A DNA stretch of 24,015 nucleotides from Candidatus Peregrinibacteria bacterium. Its GTDB lineage: Bacteria; Patescibacteriota; Gracilibacteria; UBA1369; LOWO2-01-FULL-3. Positions 1 through 8,158 of this stretch are shown in pieces; position 1 is the first letter of the stretch, and every line of letters starts with the position of its first letter. The stretch spans positions 1 through 24,015 of the forward strand of contig JABJOK010000126.1 in the NCBI GenBank assembly GCA_018664365.1, read 5' to 3'. A program made the position numbers and the translations under genes. The notes beneath the pieces were generated by a model that saw nothing but the letters and a program-made list of their open reading frames with translations, did not search any database and was not told the origin of the DNA.

Positions 1-176
1 AAGTAATAGAAGAAATTGACCCAAGAGTATTAATTCCAATGGGTGATGGAAATTTTGAAGCAGTACTAAAGGAACTGGGAGTTACTAATGTTGAACCCGA
101 AGAGAAATTCTCAGTAAAATCATCTTCAGAGCTTCCAGATGACAAGAGAGCATATACCATCCTGCAGAAAGCTTAA
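1..176 (+). CDS. MBL-fold metallohydrolase, C-terminal fragment (partial)
   Basis: The reading frame is open from the window edge (codons start at base 3) and ends at TAA 174-176, so only the last 57 residues are visible. The fragment contains EEIDPRVLIPMGDGNFE, then a short helix (AVLKELGV) and a tail with SSSELPDD. This order (Ile-rich strand, 'IPM', a helix, 'LP', a final strand) resembles the C-terminus of COG2220-type metallo-beta-lactamase-fold hydrolases, which are common in CPR genomes. The catalytic histidine motifs would lie upstream, outside the window, so the family call rests on the tail only. The gene ends 8 bases before the tRNA and may be co-transcribed with it. Confidence 0.5.
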   Translation, partial: VIEEIDPRVLIPMGDGNFEAVLKELGVTNVEPEEKFSVKSSSELPDDKRAYTILQKA

Positions 177-184
177 ATTAGCGT

Positions 185-259
185 GTCCCTGTAGTTCAAT
201 GGATAGAACAAAGGTTTCCTAAACCTTAGATGCAGGTTCAATTCCTGCCGGGGATACCA
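185..259 (+). tRNA. tRNA-Arg (anticodon CCT)
   Basis: A full cloverleaf can be folded by hand. The acceptor stem is 185-191 with 249-255 (one G-T at the first pair and one T-G pair). The D-arm is 194-197 with 206-209. The anticodon stem is 211-215 with 223-227, and its loop TTCCTAA puts anticodon CCT at 218-220, reading AGG. The T-arm is 232-236 with 244-248 and has loop TTCAATT. A256 is the discriminator and CCA is encoded at 257-259. The variable loop is four bases. The gene sits directly after the upstream coding region. Confidence 0.95.
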
Positions 260-272
260 CTCTTTTACACCC

Positions 273-301
273 TTCTCAAAAAGCCTTTTTTGTGGTAAAA
301 T
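273..301 (+). promoter_or_regulatory. Candidate extended -10 promoter for the 329-2848 gene pair
   Basis: An extended -10 box, TG-G-TAAAAT, lies at 293-301. A weak -35-like TTCTCA lies at 273-278 with a 17-base spacer. Transcription would start near 308, about 20 bases before the ATG at 329. It fits the gap between the tRNA and the small gene. Promoter calls in AT-rich DNA are easily fortuitous. Confidence 0.4.
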
Positions 302-328
302 ATAAGCGTAAAAATAAAAACAAATATC

Positions 329-634
329 ATGAAAGAAAAACTTATTGAACTTATCAAAAACAGCTCCATGCTAAAGGATGGTGACAAGGAGATGTATTTA
401 GCAATGCTTGATAGCCTTTCAGATGAGAGAATGGCTGATTTAATGGTGATTCTCGAGAAGGAAGCGACTATAAAAGATGATATCGATGCAGAGACCGAAA
501 AGAAGGTCTCAGATGCCAACAAAGAGTATTTGAAAGAGATGGACGAAACTTACGATAAAGAGAAAAAGGAAGCTGTAAAAGCAACTGAAAAAGATGATCA
601 TAAAAAAGCAGACGAAATGATTTCAAACATATAA
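329..634 (+). CDS. Small charged helical protein, unknown function
   Basis: This 101-residue protein is not a recognised family. It is rich in Lys, Glu, Asp and Met, and the pattern of hydrophobic residues (KEKLIELIKN, LAMLDSLSDERMADLMVILEKE) suggests amphipathic helices, with a strongly charged C-terminal half that could form a coiled coil. There is no signal peptide or membrane segment, so it is probably cytoplasmic. The ATG at 329 follows an AT-rich leader without a Shine-Dalgarno. It ends 24 bases before the next gene (659), which has a similarly charged N-terminal half, so the two are probably one transcript and may act together. Confidence 0.65.
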   Translation: MKEKLIELIKNSSMLKDGDKEMYLAMLDSLSDERMADLMVILEKEATIKDDIDAETEKKVSDANKEYLKEMDETYDKEKKEAVKATEKDDHKKADEMISNI

Positions 635-658
635 AAATACACTCTAAATAAAAATAAA

Positions 659-2848
659 ATGTCACCAGGAAAACCTAGCTCAAAACCAGAACCTTCACTT
701 GAATCAACAATTGCAGCAAAGGAAAAAGCAATTCAAACAAAAACAGAGAAGAAAGACGATATTGTAACCGAGGCGACAGTCACGGCTACAGAAAAAGCTC
801 TTGATGCAAAAATTGCTGGATTCAGCCTTGAAGGCAAATATAAAGAAGACATCCAAGGAAAGCTAAAAGAGGTAAAAGACAAGTGGCAGACAAAGATAAA
901 AGCGATCAAGGATGATGGAGCTGAAGCACTAAAAACAGCAACTACAGATCTAGTTAAGGAATTAAAAGGATTTACTGAGCAAAAAGAGGTCAGGGACGTA
1001 ATTGATGTTGTTGAACCCTTTTTCAAAAACAAAGCTGCTGTTGTAAAAGCAATCAGCTTCTCAAAGTACAAAAAATCAAGTGGACATTGGAGAGCAATAA
1101 ATACAAGATTGCACGCGATCGGTATTAAGAGAGCACAAATTATAAAACTTCAAGAACATTTAGGAATAAAAGTAGACGGAAAAGTCGGTCCAGAAACAAT
1201 GACTGCAATGTTTGGATTGTATCAACAGGAAAAAACAGTAGAGTTTGATGACAATGATACAGTTGTACTAGAAGAAAGTGGTGCAAAAGATTTCGCCGCT
1301 TACGATGCGGACTCAAAAATTTACGAAGAGGCCCTAGGTGGAAAATTCGACGATGAAACCTCTACCTTCACAAATGAAGAATGGACAAAACTTGAAGCAA
1401 AATACAAAGAAGCATACTCCAAAGCAAAGACTTTAGATGAAATAATCCAACTCAGAAGAAAAGAAGAAGCAGAAAAACAGGCACTTGCAAAGAAATTTTT
1501 TGACGCAGCAAAAGCTGGTCAACAAGCCGTCGAAGGAGCGGGAGAGGACTCTGAAGCAAATATATCAGAAAGTGAAGTTATCGAGAAAATGCTTGCAGAG
1601 GATCCTCGCATAAAGCAATTAGGATTTGAAGCAAGGGGTAACCTTCTCATGAGAAAAGGAGATGATACTCACTACTATCAGGTTTCTATTTCTGGAGCAG
1701 GAGATAAAAAAACTTATACACTTCACAGATATCAGACCTTAGACGGTACCAGCACTGGTGGACATGCAACAATAGATATGAAAACGCTAGTAGCAAATCC
1801 TAAAGCAGAATGGAAAGTAGACATTCCAGATGTACCGGAAGGAGAGTTTGACGGAGCACAGCAATCAATAGATCCAGGTCAAGAAGAAGTAGCTGCCAAA
1901 ATTGAAGACAGGAAAGGGACTCTAGAAGCCACATTTGGAATGGCAGACATGGGAGACGGTTCCTACTTACACACTAAAGATGGAGAGATTATTAATACAT
2001 TTATTATTGATAGCGAAGGAGGAGTTACATGTGTAAATGAGAAAACTCAGGAAAAGTATACCTTCAAAGAAGGAGAAGACTCCTTCGAGGACTGGACTCA
2101 GGCAGTAATAGACTTGGGGAATGTCGAAGAATCTGAGAAAACAGAGGAAGAGCCAGAAGAAGAAAGTGCTTTAAGCCAATTAACAGATTGGTTAAAAGAA
2201 AAAGGTGGAGTAGTGGGCACAGCGGTTGAAAGAGAAAGAGCAGCAATTTTAATAGGACAAGGGTTTTATGCAGAAGGCGGTAAAGTATATAAGGAAGGAG
2301 ACGCAGAGAATTATTACATGGCTGAAGAAAAAGAATTTGTAAAATACAGCATGGATGGTAAAAAAGTTGCAGTCCTTGACTATAAGGATCTCAAGGAGGC
2401 TCATAATGAAGCAGCTTGGACACAAGTAGATACTGACTCAAAAGAAACAGAAGATGCGCCAACAGCTGGAACTACTGAAGAGCCTGCCCCATCTGACAAA
2501 GCTGCTGAATCCACAGAAATCAAAACAGAATATACAAAGTCAGAAATAAAAGAAAAATGTACATACAGCGGAACAAAGAAGCTAAAAACGCCAATGATGG
2601 ATATTGACGTAAAGATGAACGCAAGTTGTCCATTGGATAGGGCTCCACAAGTTACAGCAGACGTAGGAGAAATGAAGGTTGGGGATCAAACAATACCTGC
2701 AGGAAGTACTATTGAAATTCCAAAACCTGAAAAAGGTGACATAGTTGGAATGAGTGCCATGGGAAAACCTACTAAGTACTTTATTTACGATGGTAGCTGG
2801 GATTCAGATGGAGTAAATGGTCTAAAACCAATTAAGGTCACAGCTTAA
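659..2848 (+). CDS. 729-aa protein with PG-binding-like motif and internal repeats
   Basis: No full-length family is recognised. Residues 1-110 are Lys/Glu/Thr-rich and probably helical. Residues about 157-187 contain IIKLQEHLGIKVDGKVGPET, which matches the peptidoglycan_binding_1 pattern (LQ..LG...DG..G..T). Residues 240-290 are again charged helix. From about 315 three diverged repeats of 60-75 residues can be seen (about 315-390, 418-487, 526-590). The first and third share GF.A.G, a GD..YY step, a DG turn and a final W..VD. Acid- and Pro/Thr-rich linkers (about 489-503, 593-625) separate them from a C-terminal beta-rich domain (about 630-729) with two cysteines (634, 657). No signal peptide or membrane segment is visible, which is odd for a wall-binding protein. 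The start ATG has no Shine-Dalgarno. Confidence 0.65.
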   Translation: MSPGKPSSKPEPSLESTIAAKEKAIQTKTEKKDDIVTEATVTATEKALDAKIAGFSLEGKYKEDIQGKLKEVKDKWQTKIKAIKDDGAEALKTATTDLVKELKGFTEQKEVRDVIDVVEPFFKNKAAVVKAISFSKYKKSSGHWRAINTRLHAIGIKRAQIIKLQEHLGIKVDGKVGPETMTAMFGLYQQEKTVEFDDNDTVVLEESGAKDFAAYDADSKIYEEALGGKFDDETSTFTNEEWTKLEAKYKEAYSKAKTLDEIIQLRRKEEAEKQALAKKFFDAAKAGQQAVEGAGEDSEANISESEVIEKMLAEDPRIKQLGFEARGNLLMRKGDDTHYYQVSISGAGDKKTYTLHRYQTLDGTSTGGHATIDMKTLVANPKAEWKVDIPDVPEGEFDGAQQSIDPGQEEVAAKIEDRKGTLEATFGMADMGDGSYLHTKDGEIINTFIIDSEGGVTCVNEKTQEKYTFKEGEDSFEDWTQAVIDLGNVEESEKTEEEPEEESALSQLTDWLKEKGGVVGTAVERERAAILIGQGFYAEGGKVYKEGDAENYYMAEEKEFVKYSMDGKKVAVLDYKDLKEAHNEAAWTQVDTDSKETEDAPTAGTTEEPAPSDKAAESTEIKTEYTKSEIKEKCTYSGTKKLKTPMMDIDVKMNASCPLDRAPQVTADVGEMKVGDQTIPAGSTIEIPKPEKGDIVGMSAMGKPTKYFIYDGSWDSDGVNGLKPIKVTA

Positions 2849-2898
2849 TAGGCCCCACATACAAGGTTGCCTAATCACACGCATTCTCATACAATAGC

Positions 2899-2917
2899 TC
2901 CGCTTTTTAAGAGCGGA
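2899..2917 (+). promoter_or_regulatory. Hairpin abutting the miaB start codon
   Basis: TCCGCT (2899-2904) is complementary to AGCGGA (2912-2917), giving a 6-bp stem with a 7-base loop that ends two bases before the miaB ATG (2919). It covers the place where a ribosome-binding site would be. It has no following T-run, so it is not an intrinsic terminator for the gene upstream. It might modulate miaB translation. This is seen by eye and no function is shown. Confidence 0.35.
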
Positions 2918-2918
2918 A

Positions 2919-4289
2919 ATGCCAAAATACTATATTCAGACATATGGGTGTCAGATGAATTATTCTGACTCAGAAAGAATGGAGACCTATCTTCAGGCTC
3001 TTGGCTATAAAAAAGTTGAGGCAATGGAAGATGCGGATCTCATTCTGTTTAATACCTGCAGCATCAAGCAAAAAGCAGAGGACAAAGTGCTTGGACAAAT
3101 CAAAAAGCTCAGAGCTATCAAAAAAAACAACCCAGACCTTAAAGTAGTTATAGCAGGATGTATGGTTAGAAAATCTAGTTCTCGCTATTCCGAAACGCGC
3201 GATAGATTGCTTACCAGAGTTCGTGAACTCGATATTGCACTTCGTACCGAGGAACTTCCAAAACTTGCAGAACTAATTAGAGAAATTGATCCAAATTCAA
3301 CTATTGAAGCGATAGAGGAGGAATCTCTTGAAGATTATTTCAAAATAGAAGCATCCAATTCAACATACAAATCTAAGACCCAAGCCTTTCTTCCTGTCTC
3401 AAATGGATGCGACAAATTTTGCACTTACTGCATTGTTCCATTTAGTCGTGGAAGAGAGAAAAGCCGCAGTCTCGAAGAGATATTGAGAGACGCAGAAGAA
3501 CTGGTAGAGAAAGGAATCAAGGAAATAACCCTAATTGGACAAACAGTAAATTCTTACGGGCTTGGCATACACGACCAGGAGCAGGAAATTTTTAAACACC
3601 TTGGAGAAAAAGAACCATTCGTTCACCTTCTTGAAGAATTGGATAAACTTAAGGAGAAAGGACTCAAGAGGGTTCGTTGGACATCTCCACACCCAAAGGA
3701 CATGTCGGATCAACTAATCGATGCCATGGCCTCTCTCGAGACCCAGATGCCATACCTGCACCTTCCTGTGCAAGCAGGGCACGATGATACCCTTAAGCGA
3801 ATGAATAGGCCCTACACAGTCGAGCAGTATCGATCAGTGATAAAGAAGCTTCGTGAAAAAATTCCAGAGATTTCAATCACAACAGATATTATAGTAGGGT
3901 TCTGCGATGAAACGGATGAAGAATTCGAAACAACTTATAAATTCTTTGAAGAAATGGACTTCGAGCACGGGTATATTTCAAGATACTCAGATAGAAAGGG
4001 GACAACAGCCAACAGATTCATGAACGATAACATCTCAGCCAAGGTCAAAAGCGAAAGATGGCATAAGGTAAATGATCTTCTCAAGAAGAAATCTCAAAAG
4101 ATCCTCGAAAAATTTCTCGGCAAAAACGTGAACGTCCTTGTTGAAGAGCAAGAAGGAGAACTCTGCACAGGCCGCTGCGAAAACTACAAAACCGTACAAT
4201 TTAAGTCCGGCCGCGATCTTCTAGGAGAAATAGTTCCTGTAAAGATCAACGATGCAAAAGATTGGGTTCTGATAGGAGAATTAGTGTAA
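2919..4289 (+). CDS. miaB: tRNA-2-methylthio-N6-dimethylallyladenosine synthase MiaB
   Basis: This radical SAM methylthiotransferase adds the 2-methylthio group to N6-isopentenyl-A37 in tRNAs that read codons starting with U. All hallmarks are visible. The N-terminal UPF0004 domain starts with YYIQTYGCQMN and has cluster cysteines C11, C47 (NTCSIK) and C81 (AGCM). The radical SAM motif CDKFCTYC provides C164, C168 and C171. A C-terminal TRAM domain spans about 395-456. Its 456 residues are a normal length. The paralogous enzyme MtaB/RimO is less likely because of the YGCQMN start and the overall motif spacing. The gene stands alone on the + strand and converges with alaS. A hairpin sits just before the start. 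Confidence 0.93.
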   Translation: MPKYYIQTYGCQMNYSDSERMETYLQALGYKKVEAMEDADLILFNTCSIKQKAEDKVLGQIKKLRAIKKNNPDLKVVIAGCMVRKSSSRYSETRDRLLTRVRELDIALRTEELPKLAELIREIDPNSTIEAIEEESLEDYFKIEASNSTYKSKTQAFLPVSNGCDKFCTYCIVPFSRGREKSRSLEEILRDAEELVEKGIKEITLIGQTVNSYGLGIHDQEQEIFKHLGEKEPFVHLLEELDKLKEKGLKRVRWTSPHPKDMSDQLIDAMASLETQMPYLHLPVQAGHDDTLKRMNRPYTVEQYRSVIKKLREKIPEISITTDIIVGFCDETDEEFETTYKFFEEMDFEHGYISRYSDRKGTTANRFMNDNISAKVKSERWHKVNDLLKKKSQKILEKFLGKNVNVLVEEQEGELCTGRCENYKTVQFKSGRDLLGEIVPVKINDAKDWVLIGELV

Positions 4290-4303
4290 AAAAACATTAA
4301 GGG

Positions 4304-4346
4304 CTTCTGGTCAAACACCTTCGTCGACGAAAGTGCTTACAAGAAG
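4304..4346. terminator. Candidate bidirectional terminator between miaB and alaS
   Basis: The convergent genes are separated by 64 bases. An outer stem CTTCT (4304-4308) / AGAAG (4342-4346) encloses a perfect 12-bp palindrome TTCGTCGACGAA (4320-4331), which is extended by CAC/GTG across one mismatch. TTTTCT follows on the + strand. On the - strand the structure is followed, after CCCTTAATG, by a run of seven T. It is a plausible two-way terminator, although the outer loop is long. Confidence 0.5.
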
Positions 4347-4353
4347 TTTTCTA

Positions 4354-6201
4354 TTAGCCTTCTTTCACAAACACGCCCTTTATTCTCCTCACTCCAGAAG
4401 AAGAACTCTCTTCTTTTTTGATCTTAAACTTTCCAAGTTCGCTAGTATTTGCAACATGAGGCCCTCCACAGATTTCTCTACTAAATAGAGTCCCATCTTC
4501 TTCACTTCCAATCGAATAAACCTTTACGCGATCCCCATATTTAGATTCAAACAGTCCAATTGCGCCTTTTTCCTTTGCCTCATCAACACTCATCTCTTCC
4601 ATTGTGATAGGTAATGCTGCCTCAATCTGAGCGTTAACCATATTAGTAACCTCTGCTTTTTGTTCATCAGTCATTTTTTCTGGATGACTAAAATCAAACC
4701 TTAGCCTATCAGCAGTTAGGTTAGATCCCTTTTGTCCAACATGATCACCAAGTACATTCCGTAAAGCCTGATGAAGCAGGTGGGTAGCAGTATGATACAT
4801 AGTCACTTCTTCACTATGATCAGCCAGTCCTCCAGCAAACTTCTTCTCAGCTCCAGCACGAGATTTATCTTGGTGTTCCTTAAAGTAGTGTTCGAATTTT
4901 TCATTTACAAAAGTACGATCATCTTCTCCATTAATCCAGCCTGACTCTTCAAGTTCTTCAATAGTTGTTTCAATAGGAAATCCGTAAGTAGCAAACATTT
5001 CAAAGAAAAAATTATCCTCAAACGCCTTTACTCCCTCAGATTTTTTCTCTTCCAAACGTTCCATCTGTTTCTCGAGCATCGCAATCCCCTTATGCAAAGT
5101 CTTATTAAACTGCTCTTCCTCCTTCGTGATCTCTTCATAAATAAAATTCTGATTTTCATTTAGCTCAGTATAGTAATCTCCAAATTGCTTCACGTAAATT
5201 CCAGCAATTTTTCGTACGAAATCTCCCTCGATTCCCAGCTTCTTCCCGTGCCTAATAGCACGACGAATCAAGCGTCTAAGAACATATCCTTGATCAGTAT
5301 TTGATGGAGAAATGCCCATCTGATCACCCATAATAAACGTCGCGGCTCTTAAATGATCTGCAATAATTCTCTCAGAAACTTTCTGTACTTCATCAGGTTC
5401 GCTATATCCAGCAAGTAATCTGATCTCACTCAGCGCCTCTTTAAACATCTCAGTCTCATATACCGACTTCTTTCCAGTCAAAGCCACAATTACTCTCTCT
5501 AGTCCCATTCCTGTATCTACATTTTGTTGCTTTAAAGGTACAAACTTTCCATCCTCAGTCTTGTTGTACTGCATAAATACATCATTCCAGATCTCAACCC
5601 ATCGGCTATCTTCAGTATCAAAATTTTCAGGAGCATCCTCGTCACCAGTCCAATAAAACATCTCAGTGTCAGGACCGCACGGCCCAGTCTGTCCTGCAGG
5701 ACCCCACCAGTTATCCTTCTTTGGTAAAAATGCAACTCTAGCCTCAGAAACGCCAAGCTCTTTCCAGTATCCAAAAGACTCTTCATCCTTAGGAGCATCA
5801 CTATCTCCCTCAAAACACGTAAACGCCAGATTCTCAAGTCCTAAGCCTAATCCACCATCTTCACGGCTGCTTGTCAGAAACTTAAAGCTCATCTCGATTG
5901 CCTCCTTTTTAAAATAGTCTCCAAGAGACCAGTTCCCCAACATCTCAAACATAGTCAGATGGCTGTCGTCTCCCACCTCATCAATATCACCAGTACGAAT
6001 ACATTTCTGCACGTCAACAAGTCGAGTTCCGGATGGATGTTTTTCTCCCATCAAAAAAGGAACTAAAGGGTGCATCCCCGCAGTTGTAAATAAAACAGTC
6101 GGATCATTTTCTGGAATTAAAGAAGATCCTCGAATTTCTTTATGGTCATAGTTCTTCACGAAGAAATCTATGTATAGTCGGCGGAGTTCATTTGCAGTCA
6201 T
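4354..6201 (-). CDS. alaS: Alanine--tRNA ligase, short form without C-Ala domain
   Basis: This class II synthetase charges tRNA-Ala. The catalytic core has FTTAGMHPLVPF (residues 38-49), the motif 2 region VQKCIRTGDIDEVGDDSH (64-81) and the motif 3 region NVDTGMGLERV (227-237). The tRNA-recognition region follows (ADHLRAATFIMGDQ, 281-294). The editing domain carries its zinc ligands: H470 and H474 in HTATHLLH, and C578 and H582 in CGGPH. The protein ends at 615, right after the editing domain. Most bacterial AlaRS are about 870 residues and carry a C-terminal C-Ala/oligomerisation domain that is absent here. The stop is clean and is followed by the convergent intergenic hairpin, so this looks like a natural short form rather than a frameshift. 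The ATG at 6201 has no Shine-Dalgarno. It is divergent from the 6304 operon. Confidence 0.95.
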   Translation of the reverse strand: MTANELRRLYIDFFVKNYDHKEIRGSSLIPENDPTVLFTTAGMHPLVPFLMGEKHPSGTRLVDVQKCIRTGDIDEVGDDSHLTMFEMLGNWSLGDYFKKEAIEMSFKFLTSSREDGGLGLGLENLAFTCFEGDSDAPKDEESFGYWKELGVSEARVAFLPKKDNWWGPAGQTGPCGPDTEMFYWTGDEDAPENFDTEDSRWVEIWNDVFMQYNKTEDGKFVPLKQQNVDTGMGLERVIVALTGKKSVYETEMFKEALSEIRLLAGYSEPDEVQKVSERIIADHLRAATFIMGDQMGISPSNTDQGYVLRRLIRRAIRHGKKLGIEGDFVRKIAGIYVKQFGDYYTELNENQNFIYEEITKEEEQFNKTLHKGIAMLEKQMERLEEKKSEGVKAFEDNFFFEMFATYGFPIETTIEELEESGWINGEDDRTFVNEKFEHYFKEHQDKSRAGAEKKFAGGLADHSEEVTMYHTATHLLHQALRNVLGDHVGQKGSNLTADRLRFDFSHPEKMTDEQKAEVTNMVNAQIEAALPITMEEMSVDEAKEKGAIGLFESKYGDRVKVYSIGSEEDGTLFSREICGGPHVANTSELGKFKIKKEESSSSGVRRIKGVFVKEG

Positions 6202-6242
6202 ATAAAATCGTTATAAAGCCCGCTTATTCTACGAAAAAAACC

Positions 6243-6271
6243 TTTAACTTACAAGCAATCTATGCGATATT
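6243..6271 (+). promoter_or_regulatory. Weak candidate promoter for the 6304-13576 operon
   Basis: In the 102-base gap divergent from alaS there is TG-C-GATATT (6263-6271), an extended -10-like box, 17 bases after a poor -35-like TTTAAC (6243-6248). Transcription would start near 6278 and leave a leader of about 26 bases. No better candidate was seen in the gap. Confidence 0.25.
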
Positions 6272-6303
6272 GATTAGGCAAAAATTAACGCCAAATTTTA
6301 ATT

Positions 6304-8157
6304 ATGGGAAGAAAGTCTAGCCGCAAAAAAGTTGTCCGCGAAATTGTTAAAGAAGAAGAGAACAAAGAGAAAAAAGGGTTGTTTGGCAACAAGAAATCAA
6401 AGAAAAAACTCAAGGAAGAGGCAATAAAGAAAGCCTCAAAAAAGAAAAAAACAAAGAAGTCTGATAAGAAAGGCAAAGAAAAAAAAATGAAGTCTATTAA
6501 GGCAAAGTTACATCCCCACAAACATAAGATATTAGGAGGAGGACTTGCTGTAATAATGTTTGCAATACTTATTTCAGTGGGGTATCTGCTTTTCCAAAAA
6601 GCACTTAGACCTATGCCAGTCGCAAAAATACTTCCAGCAAACAACACAGTCGCGATATTAGAGGTCAATTCAAATATTGCGCATAGTCAGCTTGAAAAAG
6701 CGTTTGAATTAACAAAAAATTATCCCGATTACAGCCAAGAAGCATTTGTTGAATCGATTGAATATAAGTATAAAGTGGATTTTGATAAGGAAATCGCTCC
6801 TTGGCTAGGAAGGGAGGTAGGAATAGCCATGCTTAATTCCCAACGTGAAGAAAACGATATCAACATTATTCATTTTGCTGAAGTAATCAACAAGAATACT
6901 ATAAAATCTCTTCTTGAATCACGAACAACAGACACATTATACCTTGGACACACGGTTTACCTTTCACCAAATGGATTCACATTCACATTCATGAAGGACT
7001 ACTTGCTTATAAGTGAAAAAGAAGCCGCAATTCAGGAGCTGATAGATTTTCAAAGCTCAAACGATGAACGCCTATATGCATCTTCAAAATACAGCCGTAT
7101 AGATACAAATCTTCCTATCAACAGGGTCGCATTCTTGTACATAAATTTTAAGAACATTACTCCAAATACTCTTAAGTATATGCCTCTTCTCAGTGAACAA
7201 GGCATAAGCACAGAGTCTATTGCCCCATTCTTAAATCTTTTCGATTCAGAGGGAATGGCATTAATAGCCCTTGAAGACAAATTTGCAATTCAAAGCTTTT
7301 TGAGTCTCGACAGAGATAAGGTCAAAAATAGTAAATATGTTGATGTGAAGCACAAGTACCAGGCCAATCTTTCTGATTATGTGGCGAGTAATGCTATCGC
7401 ATTTTGGGGAGGCGAAAACGTTGAATCACAGCTTAAGCGCTTACTCGAATCACTCGCAGGAGGTGAAAATGGTACAATTGACGCATTAGACAAGCTTCTT
7501 GAGAATTATGGACATAAATATTTTGGGCAAACTGCAAATGTTGAGGAAGAGATCTTACCTCTCTTAAGTTCAGAGTTTTCAATTGCTATTGAAGAGCACA
7601 ATAATAAACCAATTTATAAGGGGATTATAGCGCTTTCAGATCCAAAGGCTGATGCGCTTAAGATTCACGAACTTGCTGATAGTTTCGCAAAGGTAGGAGC
7701 TGTATTTGAGCCACAAGTAGTTGAATACACACTTGAGGATGGAACAGTTGCTCGTGAAATAGTTGCAGTTCCAGAACAAATCATAAAAACAGAGTCTAAG
7801 CACAAGGACAGAACAATATTTCAAATGAGACTTGGAAATAGTAATAAATCTCTTTCTTATACCTTCCTAGATGACGTAGCGGTTATAGCATCTGATCCGC
7901 AGGGAGTGATCAATGCAATCGACTCATCTGATGGCAGCATAGAAAGCCTAAACGGATCAGACAGTTTTGATAAACTAATCTCCCCAATTCTTCAAAGTTC
8001 AGACGAAATAGCATATTTTAATTTTGAAAAACTACTTCCACTATATTTTATGGGAACAGGACTAGAAGCAGAATTTGCTCCTATTCACTATTTAAGTTCT
8101 GGAAAAAACTATTTCAATGATGGAATTTCAACCATCAACTATTTGCAGCTAAAATAA
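6304..8157 (+). CDS. DUF3352-type membrane-anchored protein
   Basis: This 617-aa protein has an unusually basic cytoplasmic N-terminus (residues 1-75, runs of Lys such as KKASKKKKTKKSDKKGKEKK), one membrane helix (about 76-97, ILGGGLAVIMFAILISVGYL) and a large domain outside the membrane. The outer domain opens with ILPANNTVAILEVN, the typical entry of the uncharacterised DUF3352 family found in CPR bacteria and cyanobacteria. It continues with alternating beta/alpha segments including DYLLISEKEAAIQELI and DDVAVIASDPQGVINAI, which look like two related halves. No catalytic motif is visible. It is the first gene of a four-gene operon, and its TAA is separated from the next ATG by one base. The function is unknown, and an envelope location is inferred from the topology. 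Confidence 0.8.
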   Translation: MGRKSSRKKVVREIVKEEENKEKKGLFGNKKSKKKLKEEAIKKASKKKKTKKSDKKGKEKKMKSIKAKLHPHKHKILGGGLAVIMFAILISVGYLLFQKALRPMPVAKILPANNTVAILEVNSNIAHSQLEKAFELTKNYPDYSQEAFVESIEYKYKVDFDKEIAPWLGREVGIAMLNSQREENDINIIHFAEVINKNTIKSLLESRTTDTLYLGHTVYLSPNGFTFTFMKDYLLISEKEAAIQELIDFQSSNDERLYASSKYSRIDTNLPINRVAFLYINFKNITPNTLKYMPLLSEQGISTESIAPFLNLFDSEGMALIALEDKFAIQSFLSLDRDKVKNSKYVDVKHKYQANLSDYVASNAIAFWGGENVESQLKRLLESLAGGENGTIDALDKLLENYGHKYFGQTANVEEEILPLLSSEFSIAIEEHNNKPIYKGIIALSDPKADALKIHELADSFAKVGAVFEPQVVEYTLEDGTVAREIVAVPEQIIKTESKHKDRTIFQMRLGNSNKSLSYTFLDDVAVIASDPQGVINAIDSSDGSIESLNGSDSFDKLISPILQSSDEIAYFNFEKLLPLYFMGTGLEAEFAPIHYLSSGKNYFNDGISTINYLQLK

Positions 8158-8158
8158 T

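Noticed and set aside
278..291. Terminator after the tRNA (AAAAAGCC followed by T-run)
   Set aside because: The stem would be A-T only with almost no loop, so it is too weak. The T-run more likely belongs to the promoter region of the next gene.
4354..4360. alaS as a frameshifted pseudogene
   Set aside because: The stop follows a natural domain boundary, all motifs are intact, and only 64 bases separate it from the convergent miaB, leaving no room for a lost C-terminal domain.
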